NCBI GenBank assembly: GCA_044356825.1
Contig: JBIKVM010000133.1
Coordinates: 1 to 8,217, forward strand
DNA from: JAUREX01 sp044356825
GTDB lineage: Bacteria; Pseudomonadota; Alphaproteobacteria; Rhodobacterales; Rhodobacteraceae
Length of the DNA: 8,217 nucleotides
Direction of reading: 5' to 3'
Position 1 is the stretch's first letter; each line of letters begins with the position of its first letter. Position numbers and translations under genes: made by a program. Positions 1 through 7,612 of the stretch are shown one piece after another. The notes under the pieces were generated by a model that was not told where the DNA came from, did no database searches, and saw nothing but the letters and a program-made list of their open reading frames with translations.

Positions 1-139
1 GCAGCGCCTGCACGTCGAACCCGGCGCGGCGCAGCTTGCGCCGCAGGAACGGCAGCGGCAGCGGCGGATCGAGATAGATCTCGTTCACGATGACCCGCAC
101 CAGCAGATCGACATAGGGATCGCCCGAAATCGCCCGCAT
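1..139 (-). CDS. Partial N-terminus, possible TylF/macrocin-type O-methyltransferase
   Basis: The minus strand is open from the left edge; reading inward from an ATG at 139 gives 46 residues beginning MRAISGDPYVDLLVRV and continuing with NEIYLDPPLPLPFLRRK. The D-x-YVDLL...N-x-IY-x-DPP pattern resembles the N-terminus of TylF/MycF-type SAM-dependent O-methyltransferases, judged from memory, so the family call is weak. The body of the enzyme, including any SAM-binding motif, lies outside the window. The start is uncertain: the frame stays open upstream past fumC's start, with a GTG at 148 and a TTG at 157. The TTG has a GGAG-like sequence about 5 bases before it on the minus strand. It is divergent from fumC. 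Coding is supported by normal amino-acid composition and high third-position GC. Confidence 0.5.
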   Translation of the reverse strand, partial: MRAISGDPYVDLLVRVIVNEIYLDPPLPLPFLRRKLRRAGFDVQAL

Positions 140-192
140 CCGATGCACCCCGCGCAAAAACTCTCCGGCCAATGCGGCGCAGGCTATGGTCC

Positions 193-204
193 CGCACGCG
201 TGCG
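193..204. promoter_or_regulatory. 12-bp perfect palindrome between divergent genes
   Basis: CGCACGCGTGCG is a perfect inverted repeat without a spacer. It lies in the 143-base region between the minus-strand gene and fumC, some 24 bases before the putative fumC -35. It could be an operator, but short GC-only palindromes are frequent in DNA of this composition. Confidence 0.25.
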
Positions 205-227
205 CGCAAGCCGCGACGCGATGCGCG

Positions 228-255
228 TTGATCTTTGCGCCCCGCCCGTCATAGA
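228..255 (+). promoter_or_regulatory. Possible sigma70-type promoter for fumC
   Basis: TTGATC (228-233), 16 bases, then CATAGA (250-255). The -35 is good; the -10 matches only three of six consensus positions. It would give a leader of about 20 bases before the ATG at 283, which fits, but this is a by-eye match only. Confidence 0.3.
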
Positions 256-272
256 TGCCGCCAAGCGAAGCC

Positions 273-277
273 GGAGG
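273..277 (+). promoter_or_regulatory. Strong ribosome binding site of fumC (fixes its start)
   Basis: GGAGG ends five bases before the ATG at 283. The frame is open back to an ATG at 235, but that start would add 16 residues foreign to the fumarase family and has no comparable site, so 283 is chosen. Confidence 0.85.
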
Positions 278-282
278 CACAG

Positions 283-1677
<1,395 letters not shown>

Positions 1678-1680
1678 GGG

Positions 1681-1869
1681 ATGGGCGACCTCGTCTCGCT
1701 CTCCAGGCACCGCAAGGCGCTCGCGCGGGCCGAGGCGCGGGCGACGGCGGACGCCAACGCCGCCCGCTTCGGGCAGAGCAAGGCCGAGCGCAGCAGGGCC
1801 GAGCGCGAGGCGGCTCTTGCCGCCGCCCGCCTCGATGCCCACCGGCGCGAGGATGCGCCCGAGGGATGA
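1681..1869 (+). CDS. DUF4169 family small basic protein
   Basis: A 62-residue, highly charged, alanine/arginine-rich protein starting MGDLVSLSRHRKALARAEAR. The V-x-L-x-R-x-RK N-terminus, the RFGQSKAER core (about 29-37) and the LDAHRRED end match the DUF4169 family as I remember it from alphaproteobacteria. It should be almost entirely helical. Its function is unknown and no catalytic or metal-binding motif is visible. An AAGGG at 1669-1673 lies 7 bases before the ATG, within the end of fumC. It overlaps the following ribbon-helix-helix gene by 4 bases (ATGA), so the two are probably translated as a coupled pair. A role with that DNA-binding-type protein is only inferred from position. Confidence 0.85.
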   Translation: MGDLVSLSRHRKALARAEARATADANAARFGQSKAERSRAEREAALAAARLDAHRREDAPEG

Positions 1870-2087
1870 GCGGCCCGCCCGCCAAGCATTCGCTGACCCT
1901 GCGCGGCCACCGCACGAGCGTCTCGCTCGAACCCGAATTCTGGGCGGCGCTGCGCGATCTCGCGGCCGAGCGCGGCCAGACGGTCAACGCGCTTGCGGCC
2001 GAGATCGACGCCGCGCGCGCGCCCGGCACCGGGCTTGCCTCGGCGCTCCGGGTCGCGATCCTTGCCCGCTGGCGGGGCGGGCGATGA
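1866..2087 (+). CDS. Ribbon-helix-helix domain protein (RHH_4 type)
   Basis: A 73-residue protein with one recognisable domain at about 9-50: SLTLRGHRTSVSLEPEFW (beta strand and turn), then ALRDLAAERGQTVNALAAEID (two helices). The RGHRTSVSLEPEFW core is typical of the RHH_4 family, common as stand-alone small proteins in alphaproteobacteria. RHH proteins usually dimerise and insert a two-stranded sheet into the DNA major groove, so a regulatory role is plausible, but no target is known. It begins in a 4-base overlap with DUF4169 and ends in a 4-base overlap with the helicase gene. It does not look like an antitoxin: there is no adjacent RelE- or Fic-like toxin. The C-terminal 20 residues (APGTGLASALRVAILARWRGGR region) are basic and unassigned. 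Confidence 0.88.
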   Translation: MSGPPAKHSLTLRGHRTSVSLEPEFWAALRDLAAERGQTVNALAAEIDAARAPGTGLASALRVAILARWRGGR

Positions 2088-4480
2088 GCGATCTCGGCCC
2101 GATTGCGGGCTGGTTTGCGGCGCGCGGCTGGCAGCTTCACCCCCACCAGCGCGTGATGCTCGCGCGCGCGGACGCGCCCGCGACGCTCCTGATCGCGCCG
2201 ACGGGCGGGGGCAAGACGCTCGCGGGGTTCCTGCCCTCGCTGATCGAACTCGGGCCCGAACCCCGGCCCGGCCTGCACACGCTCTATGTCTCGCCGCTCA
2301 AGGCGCTGACGACCGACATCGCGCGCAACCTCGGCGCCCCGGTCGAGGGCGCGGGCCTCGCGATCCGCATCGAGGACCGCACCGGCGACACCGGCGCGAC
2401 CCAGCGCCGCCGCCAGCGCGCCGACCCGCCGCACATCCTGCTGACGACGCCCGAAAGCCTCGCCGTGCTGCTCGCGCAGGAGGATGCGGCGCGCACCTTC
2501 GCGGGGCTCGCGCGCGTGGTGGTGGACGAGGCGCACGCGCTGGCCGAGACGAAGCGGGGCGATCAGCTCACGCTTCTGCTCGCGCGGCTCGAGAGCCTCG
2601 CGCCGGGGCTGCGGCGGGTGGGGCTGTCGGCGACCGTCGAGGATCCGCCCGCGCTCGCGCGCTGGCTCGGCGGGGGGGCGGGGGCGGGCATCCTGCGCGC
2701 CGATCCCGGACCCGAGCCCGACATTGCCATCCTGCCCACCGTCCTGCCCCCGCCCTGGGCCGGCGGCGGCGGGCGCCATGCCATCCCCGAGGTTCTGGCC
2801 GCCATCGCCGCGCATCGCACGACGCTCGTCTTTCACAACACCCGCGCACAGGCCGAGCTTTTCTTTCGCGACCTCTGGGCCGCCAACACCGAGGGGCTGC
2901 CGATCGCGATCCACCACGGCAGCCTTGCGCGCGAAACCCGCGCCCGGGTCGAGGCCGCGATGGCTGAGGGCGCGCTGCGCGGGGTCGTGTGCACCGGCAG
3001 CCTCGATCTCGGCCTCGACTGGGGGGCGGTCGATCTGGTGGTGCAGGTGGGCGCGCCCAAGAACGTCAAGCGCCTCGTGCAGCGCATCGGGCGGGCCAAC
3101 CACACCCATGCCGCGCCCTCGAAGGCCCGCCTCGTGCCCGCCAACCGTTTTGAGGAGATTGAATGCGCCGCCGCCCTCGGGGCCGTCGCGGCGCAGGATC
3201 TTGATGGCGACGGGCGGGGCCCGGGTGGGCTCGATGTCCTCTGCCAGCACATCCTGCTCGTCGCCGCCGCTGGCCCGTTCGAGGCCGATGCGCTCTGGTC
3301 CGAGGTCCGCCGCGCCGGGCCCTATGCCGGGCTGACGCGGGCCGATTTCGACGCCTGCCTCGATTTCGTCGCGACGGGGGGCTATGCGCTGCGCGCCTAT
3401 GACCGCTGGCAGCGCCTGATGCTGCGCGACGGGCGCTGGCAGTTGCGCGACCCGCGCGCGGCGCGCGCGATCCGCATGAACCTCGGCACCATCATCGACC
3501 GCGGCATGACGAAGGTCCGCCTGCGTGGCGGGGCCCCGCTCGGCGAGGTCGAGGAGGAATTCGCCGCGACCCTCGCGCCCGGCGATACCTTCCTGATCGG
3601 CGGCGAGGTCGTCCGGGTCGAGGGGCTGGGCGATCTCGCGCTCGAGGTCAGCCGCGCGCCCGGGCGCGAGCCGCGCATCGCCGTCTTCAACGGCACCAAA
3701 TTCGCGACCTCGACGGTTCTTGCCGACCGGATGCTCGCGCTGCTGGCCGATCCCGCCCCTCTGCCCCTGCGGCCCGCGCGCTGGGTCGCGCGGCAGGCGG
3801 AACTCTCGCGCCTGCCCGGACGCGACCGGCTGCTGGTCGAGAGCTTTCCCCACGAGGGGCGCGAATGGCTCTGCGTGCATGGCTTTGCCGGGCGCAATGC
3901 GCAGCAGACGCTGGGGCTTCTGCTCACCAAGGCGCTCGAGGATGCGGGGCTGCGGCCCCTGGGCTTTGTCGCGTCCGATTACGCGACGCTGATCTGGGGG
4001 CTCGATGCGGTGGCCGATCCCGCGCCCCTCCTGCGGCCCGAGGCGCTGCGCGCGGGGCTCGAGGGGTGGCTTGCGGGCAATCAGGTGATGAAGCGCGCCT
4101 TTCGCGGCGTCGCGACCATCGCGGGGCTGATCGAGCGCAACGCGCCTGCGGGCCCGCGCACGCCCCGCGCGCGCGCCTTCTCGACCGACATCATCCACGA
4201 CACGCTGCGCCGCTACGATCCCGACCATCTGCTCTTGCGGATCACGCGGACAGAGGCGCTCTCGGGCCTCGTCGATTTCGGGCGGATCGAGGAGATGCTC
4301 CGGCGCATCGGGCCGCGGATCGAGACGGTGCGCCTTGCCGCCCCCTCGCCCTTCGCGGCGCCGCTCCTGCTTGAACCGGGGCGCGTGCCGGTCGAGGGGC
4401 GCGGGCGCGCGGACCTCGCGCGCGTGGCGGCCGAGCGGCTCCTGCGCGAGGCGGGGCTCGACCCCGAGCCCGTCGCATGA
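2084..4480 (+). CDS. Lhr-type DEAH-box helicase, ligase-associated DNA damage response class
   Basis: A 798-residue superfamily 2 DNA helicase, full length for the class. Motifs in order: Q-like GWQLHPHQ (15-22), Walker A APTGGGKT (38-45), SPLKAL (70-75), TTPESLAVLL (121-130), DEAH (148-151), SAT (182-184), FHNTRAQ (250-256), HHGS (277-280), CTGSLDLGLDWGAVDLVV (303-320) and QRIGRANH (333-340). The C-terminal half holds the winged-helix and Lhr-core regions, with LDFVATGGYALRAYDR (426-441), VSRAPG (522-527), QQTLGLLLTKALE (607-619) and FSTDIIHDTLRRYDPDH (699-715), which fit the ligase-associated helicase class (TIGR04121 as I recall it). Such helicases normally neighbour an ATP-dependent DNA ligase, a processing exonuclease and the phosphoesterase PdeM; none is in this window. 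The start at 2084 overlaps the previous stop by 4 bases; the frame is open back to 1817, but that region is covered by DUF4169 and RHH coding sequence. Confidence 0.93.
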   Translation: MSDLGPIAGWFAARGWQLHPHQRVMLARADAPATLLIAPTGGGKTLAGFLPSLIELGPEPRPGLHTLYVSPLKALTTDIARNLGAPVEGAGLAIRIEDRTGDTGATQRRRQRADPPHILLTTPESLAVLLAQEDAARTFAGLARVVVDEAHALAETKRGDQLTLLLARLESLAPGLRRVGLSATVEDPPALARWLGGGAGAGILRADPGPEPDIAILPTVLPPPWAGGGGRHAIPEVLAAIAAHRTTLVFHNTRAQAELFFRDLWAANTEGLPIAIHHGSLARETRARVEAAMAEGALRGVVCTGSLDLGLDWGAVDLVVQVGAPKNVKRLVQRIGRANHTHAAPSKARLVPANRFEEIECAAALGAVAAQDLDGDGRGPGGLDVLCQHILLVAAAGPFEADALWSEVRRAGPYAGLTRADFDACLDFVATGGYALRAYDRWQRLMLRDGRWQLRDPRAARAIRMNLGTIIDRGMTKVRLRGGAPLGEVEEEFAATLAPGDTFLIGGEVVRVEGLGDLALEVSRAPGREPRIAVFNGTKFATSTVLADRMLALLADPAPLPLRPARWVARQAELSRLPGRDRLLVESFPHEGREWLCVHGFAGRNAQQTLGLLLTKALEDAGLRPLGFVASDYATLIWGLDAVADPAPLLRPEALRAGLEGWLAGNQVMKRAFRGVATIAGLIERNAPAGPRTPRARAFSTDIIHDTLRRYDPDHLLLRITRTEALSGLVDFGRIEEMLRRIGPRIETVRLAAPSPFAAPLLLEPGRVPVEGRGRADLARVAAERLLREAGLDPEPVA
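2672..2688 (+). other. G-run tract with quadruplex potential inside the helicase gene
   Basis: Seven Gs, C, five Gs, C, three Gs on the coding strand. Four GGG tracts with one-base loops can be drawn. It encodes a glycine/alanine stretch (about residues 196-202) between the two RecA-like domains. The G7 run is also a possible slippage or sequencing-error site; the downstream frame continues into good motifs, so it is not broken as given. Confidence 0.45.
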
Positions 4481-5166
4481 GCCACAGCATCGGCACCCCC
4501 CCGATCCCGATCGTGCTGCGCCGCTCGGCCCGGGCGCGGCGGATCACGCTGCGCGTCGCGGGCGGCGACGGGCGGGTGACGCTGACGCTGCCCTTGCGCG
4601 TTGCCGAGGCCGAGGCGCTGGCCTTCGCCGCCACGCGCGAGGGCTGGCTGCGGCAGGTGCTGGGCCGGGTGCGCGCCCCCTGCCCGGTCGGCCCCGGCAC
4701 GCTTCTGCCCGTCGAGGGCACGCCCCACCGCATAACGCTGGCCGAGGGGCGCTTTGCCCCCCACCTTTCGCAAGGGTGCCTGATCGTGCCGGGCGGGGCG
4801 GCCTCGGCGGGGGCGCGGGCGGCGGCCTTTCTGCGCCTGCTCGCGCGCGACCGGCTCGCGGCCGCCTGCGACCGCCACGCGGGCACGCTCGGGCGCGCCT
4901 ATGCGGGGCTTGCGCTGCGCGACACGCGCGCGCGCTGGGGGTCGTGCGCGGCGGACGGGATGCTGCGCTTTTCCTGGCGCCTCGCCATGGCGCCGCCCGA
5001 GGTGCTCGACTATGTCGCGGCGCATGAGGTCGCCCATCTCGCGCGGATGGATCACTCGCCGCGCTTCTGGGCCGTGGTGCGCGGCCTCTGCCCCGATTAC
5101 GCCGCCCACCGCGCCTGGCTCCGGGCCGAGGGCGGGGGCCTCCACGCCTTCCGCTTCGGGGATTGA
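4477..5166 (+). CDS. YgjP/SprT-like zinc metallopeptidase (M48-type, PF01863 family)
   Basis: A 229-residue predicted cytosolic zinc protease with no signal peptide or membrane segment. The family N-terminus is visible (LRRSARARRITLRV, 14-27), followed by RWGSC (153-157), a strongly conserved family motif, and the zinc-binding HEVAH (183-187) with H193 in LARMDHSPRFW as the likely third ligand. E184 would be the catalytic base. The family is named after E. coli YgjP and falls in the superfamily that includes SprT/Spartan/Wss1, which cleave proteins crosslinked to DNA; YgjP's own substrate is not firmly established. It overlaps the helicase by 4 bases (ATGA) and has only a weak ribosome site, so translation probably depends on the helicase. 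That coupling suggests, but does not show, a DNA-repair role. Confidence 0.92.
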   Translation: MSHSIGTPPIPIVLRRSARARRITLRVAGGDGRVTLTLPLRVAEAEALAFAATREGWLRQVLGRVRAPCPVGPGTLLPVEGTPHRITLAEGRFAPHLSQGCLIVPGGAASAGARAAAFLRLLARDRLAAACDRHAGTLGRAYAGLALRDTRARWGSCAADGMLRFSWRLAMAPPEVLDYVAAHEVAHLARMDHSPRFWAVVRGLCPDYAAHRAWLRAEGGGLHAFRFGD

Positions 5167-5168
5167 CC

Positions 5169-5190
5169 GGGGCGGCGGGGGGCGGCAAGG
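5169..5190 (+). other. G-rich leader upstream of the GntR-type gene
   Basis: GGGGCGGCGGGGGGCGGC followed by AAGG fills most of the 32-base gap between the metallopeptidase stop and the regulator's ATG. It contains the only ribosome-site-like bases (AAGG, 8 bases before the ATG). RNA structure here, such as a two-layer quadruplex, could limit translation of the regulator; this is inference from base composition. Confidence 0.3.
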
Positions 5191-5198
5191 CTCCGTCC

Positions 5199-5849
5199 AT
5201 GGTCCTGCGCGCCCGCCCCCGCGATGCCACGCCCTCGGCCCACGACCGGGTCTATCGCGCCCTGCGCGCCCGCGTCATGCATGGCGAGGTTCCACCCGGG
5301 CACGTGCTGACCCTGCGCGGGATCGGGGCCGAGTTCGCCCTCTCGACCACGCCGGTGCGCGAGGCGGTCAACCGCCTCGCAGCCGAAGGCGCGCTCACGA
5401 TTTCAGCCTCGGGGCGGATCTCGACCCCCGAACTCGGCCCCGAGCGGATCGAGGAACTGGCCGCGATCCGCGCCCTGATCGAGCCGGAACTGGCCGCGCG
5501 CGCCCTGCCGCGGGCGCATTTCGCGCTGATCGACCGGCTCTCGATCCTCAATGGCCTGATCAACGAGGCGGTGATTCGCCGCGACGCGCCGGGCTATGTG
5601 CGCGCGAACCTCGATTTCCACCGCACGCTCTATCTGCGCGCCCATGCCCCCGCGATGCTGGCACTCTGCGAGACGGTCTGGCTCCAGCTCGGGCCGACGA
5701 TGGCCGCGCTCTATGCCCGGCTTCAGCGCAATGCCCCGCCGCGCCACCACCCGCTGATCCTCGCCGCCCTCAGGGCGGGCGACGAGCCGGGGCTGCGTCT
5801 TGCGGTGCGGGCCGATGTGACGCAGGGCCTGCGCCATGTCGGCGGCTGA
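5199..5849 (+). CDS. GntR family transcriptional regulator, FadR/FCD subfamily
   Basis: A 216-residue DNA-binding regulator. Residues about 10-75 form the winged helix-turn-helix: HDRVYRALRARVMHGEVPPG, then LRGIGAEFALSTTPVREAVNRLAAEGAL, including the characteristic TPVREA-x-x-RL recognition helix and the wing up to SGRIS. Residues about 83-210 are the helical FCD effector domain (ELAAIRALIEPELAARAL; NLDFHRTLY at 137-145; PRHHPLILAALRAGD at 171-185). FCD domains bind small organic acids, often via a metal held by Asp/Asn and His residues; H141 and H173 or H174 are candidates. The effector cannot be named. I chose the ATG at 5199; a TTG at 5163 overlapping the previous stop would add 12 low-complexity residues and has no spaced ribosome site. 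It ends the operon-like run; no clear terminator follows. Confidence 0.9.
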   Translation: MVLRARPRDATPSAHDRVYRALRARVMHGEVPPGHVLTLRGIGAEFALSTTPVREAVNRLAAEGALTISASGRISTPELGPERIEELAAIRALIEPELAARALPRAHFALIDRLSILNGLINEAVIRRDAPGYVRANLDFHRTLYLRAHAPAMLALCETVWLQLGPTMAALYARLQRNAPPRHHPLILAALRAGDEPGLRLAVRADVTQGLRHVGG

Positions 5850-5909
5850 GGACGCCCCGGCCCAGACCCTTTTCCCTGAAATCACGAGAGGATTCCGCTT
5901 CGGGGCAGA

Positions 5910-5918
5910 TTTTCCACA
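5910..5918 (+). promoter_or_regulatory. DnaA-box-like site 1 upstream of dnaB
   Basis: TTTTCCACA fits the relaxed DnaA-box consensus TTWTNCACA at all nine positions (consensus from established knowledge). It sits 43 bases before the -35 of the putative dnaB promoter, in an unusually AT-containing patch of a GC-rich region. Function is unproven. Confidence 0.5.
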
Positions 5919-5931
5919 CATCCGCCCCACC

Positions 5932-5940
5932 CTTTCCACA
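5932..5940 (+). promoter_or_regulatory. DnaA-box-like site 2 upstream of dnaB
   Basis: CTTTCCACA differs from TTWTNCACA only at the first base. It has the same orientation as site 1, with starts 22 bases apart, about two helical turns, and ends 12 bases before the putative -35. Confidence 0.4.
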
Positions 5941-5952
5941 GGCTTATACAAT

Positions 5953-5980
5953 TTGACCGCACGCCCCACGGCGCGCTAAT
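5953..5980 (+). promoter_or_regulatory. Putative sigma70-type promoter of dnaB
   Basis: TTGACC (5953-5958), a 16-base spacer, then GCTAAT (5975-5980). Five of six and four of six consensus positions match. The predicted transcript start near 5987 gives a leader of about 34 bases. The surrounding sequence is poor in such matches, and the site lies just upstream of a gene that needs its own promoter. Confidence 0.55.
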
Positions 5981-6020
5981 CGCAGACGGATCGTTCCCGA
6001 CCGACAGGCCCCGCCCGCGC

Positions 6021-7526
6021 ATGCCCGACATCGCCCCCCTGCGCGCCGTCGCACCCGCCCCCGAAGCCGCCGCCGAGGCGCTGCCCCACAACGTCGAGGC
6101 CGAGCAGCAGCTTCTGGGCGCGATCCTGACCAGCAACGAGATCTACGACCGCATCGCCGCGATCGTGAAGCCCGAGCATTTCTTCGACCCCGTCCACCGG
6201 CGCATCTTCGAGGTCGCGATCGCGCGCATCCAGAAGAACGCCCTCGCCTCGCCGGTGACGCTGAAGCCCTTCGTGCAGGATGACCCGGGGCTGGCTGAAC
6301 TGGGCGGACCGGCCTATCTCGTGCGTCTTGCCGGTGCCGCGATCTCGGCCTTCGCCGCGCGCGATTACGCGCAGATGATCCACGACCTCGCCGTGCGGCG
6401 CGAACTCATCGCGCTCGGCCGCGACATCACCGCCCGCGCCGCCCGCGCCGAGGCCGACGAGGAGCCGCGCGACCAGATCGTGGCCGCCGAGCAGCGCCTC
6501 TATGAACTGGCCGAGAGCGGCACCGCCCAGCGCGGCTTCCAGTCCTTCCTGCGCGCCGCGACCGATGCCGTCCACATGGCGAACGCCGCCTATCAGCGCG
6601 ACGGGGGCCTCGCGGGCCTCTCGACCGGGCTCGTCGATCTCGACCGCAAGCTCGGGGGGCTGCACCCCTCGGACCTCCTGATCCTCGCGGGCCGCCCCTC
6701 GATGGGCAAGACCTCGCTTGCCACCAACATCGCCTTCAACATCGCCCGCGGCCACCGCCGCGGCTTGCGGCCCGACGGCAGCGAGGGTTCGGTCGAGGGC
6801 GGGGTCGTGGGCTTCTTCAGCCTCGAGATGTCGGCCGAGCAGCTCGCCGCGCGCATCCTCTCCGAGGCGGCGGAGGTCCCTTCCGAACAGATCCGCCGCG
6901 GCGACATGACCGAGGCCGAATTCCGCCGCTTCGTCGAGGCCGCCAAGGCGCTCGAGGCCTGCCCCCTCTACATCGACGACACCCCCGCGCTGCCCATCAG
7001 CCAGGTCGCGGCGCGCGCCCGCCGGCTCAAGCGCACGCACGGGCTCGACGTCCTCGTGGTCGACTATCTCCAGCTCCTGCGCGGGTCGTCCGCGCGCGAG
7101 AACCGGGTCGTCGAGGTGTCCGAGATCACGCAAGGCCTGAAGGCCATCGCCAAGGAACTGAACATCCCCGTCCTTGCCCTCTCGCAGCTCTCGCGCCAGG
7201 TCGAGCAGCGCGACGACAAGCGCCCCCAGCTTTCGGACCTGCGCGAATCGGGCTCGATCGAACAGGACGCCGATGTGGTGATGTTCGTCTTCCGCGAGGA
7301 ATACTATCGCGAGCGCGAGAAACCCTCGGAGGACAACACCGAGGCGATCCTGAAATGGCAAGATGCCATGGCGCGCGTCCATGGCAAGGCCGAGGTCATC
7401 ATCGGCAAGCAGCGCCACGGCCCGATCGGCACGGTCGAGCTTTCCTTCGAGGCCCGCTTCACCCGCTTCGGCAACCTCGCGCGCGACCGCGACGGCCGCG
7501 CCCCCGATACCCGCGAGGGCTTCTGA
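6021..7526 (+). CDS. dnaB: Replicative DNA helicase DnaB
   Basis: Hexameric ATP-driven helicase that unwinds DNA ahead of the replication fork and recruits primase. The protein has 501 residues. The N-terminal domain (about 20-165) starts with the family motif LPHNVEAEQQLLGAIL (21-36), then the linker helix, then the RecA-like motor: GLSTGLVDLDRKLGGL (199-214), Walker A GRPSMGKTS (224-232), FFSLEMSAEQL (265-275) with catalytic E269, Walker B VVDYLQLL (346-353), LALSQLSRQVEQR (385-397), DLRESGSIEQDADVVMF (406-422), and K463/R465 in IIGKQRHGPIGT. Two insertions relative to E. coli DnaB, near 243-261 and 431-455, are of the type I recall in alphaproteobacterial DnaB. The start follows the family N-terminus; the ribosome site is weak (AGG at 6006-6008). 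It probably has its own promoter. Confidence 0.98.
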   Translation: MPDIAPLRAVAPAPEAAAEALPHNVEAEQQLLGAILTSNEIYDRIAAIVKPEHFFDPVHRRIFEVAIARIQKNALASPVTLKPFVQDDPGLAELGGPAYLVRLAGAAISAFAARDYAQMIHDLAVRRELIALGRDITARAARAEADEEPRDQIVAAEQRLYELAESGTAQRGFQSFLRAATDAVHMANAAYQRDGGLAGLSTGLVDLDRKLGGLHPSDLLILAGRPSMGKTSLATNIAFNIARGHRRGLRPDGSEGSVEGGVVGFFSLEMSAEQLAARILSEAAEVPSEQIRRGDMTEAEFRRFVEAAKALEACPLYIDDTPALPISQVAARARRLKRTHGLDVLVVDYLQLLRGSSARENRVVEVSEITQGLKAIAKELNIPVLALSQLSRQVEQRDDKRPQLSDLRESGSIEQDADVVMFVFREEYYREREKPSEDNTEAILKWQDAMARVHGKAEVIIGKQRHGPIGTVELSFEARFTRFGNLARDRDGRAPDTREGF

Positions 7527-7540
7527 ACCATGCCGATCTT

Positions 7541-7567
7541 CTGTCTCCAAATATCCCCGCCGGAGGC
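7541..7567. repeat. Short intergenic palindromic element, terminator-like on the minus strand
   Basis: It contains CCAAATATCCCCGCCGGAGG within the 86-base gap after dnaB. Read on the minus strand, CCTC-CGGC-GGGG can form a four-pair stem (one G-U pair) followed by ATATTT. I recall near-identical sequences scattered between genes in Rhodobacteraceae, so I call it a dispersed element, but only one copy is in this window and the recollection cannot be checked here. It is not the ribosome site of the next gene, which starts 45 bases further on. Confidence 0.45.
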
Positions 7568-7612
7568 ATCCGCCCGCCCGTCCTGGCGCGCCCCCGCGGA
7601 TGGGCGCCCGAC

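Noticed and set aside
235..282. Upstream ATG extension of fumC by 16 residues
   Set aside because: The added residues do not resemble fumarase N-termini, and the GGAGG site points to the ATG at 283.
1817..2083. Upstream extension of the helicase frame by 89 residues
   Set aside because: This region is covered by the DUF4169 and RHH genes, both recognisable families; the ATGA at 2084 is the natural coupled start.
1681..2087. Toxin-antitoxin pair formed by the RHH and DUF4169 genes
   Set aside because: DUF4169 has no toxin-like motif, the RHH_4 type is not a typical antitoxin, and the pair is embedded in a housekeeping run.
4922..4937. Alternating CG-rich tract (also near 2010 and 2160) as a Z-DNA or regulatory signal
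   Set aside because: It encodes ordinary Arg/Ala residues with the preferred codons; such tracts are expected at this GC content.
5850..5909. Rho-independent terminator after the GntR-type gene
   Set aside because: The CTTTT and GATTTT runs are present, but no stable stem precedes them; the best is a three-pair CCG/CGG stem.
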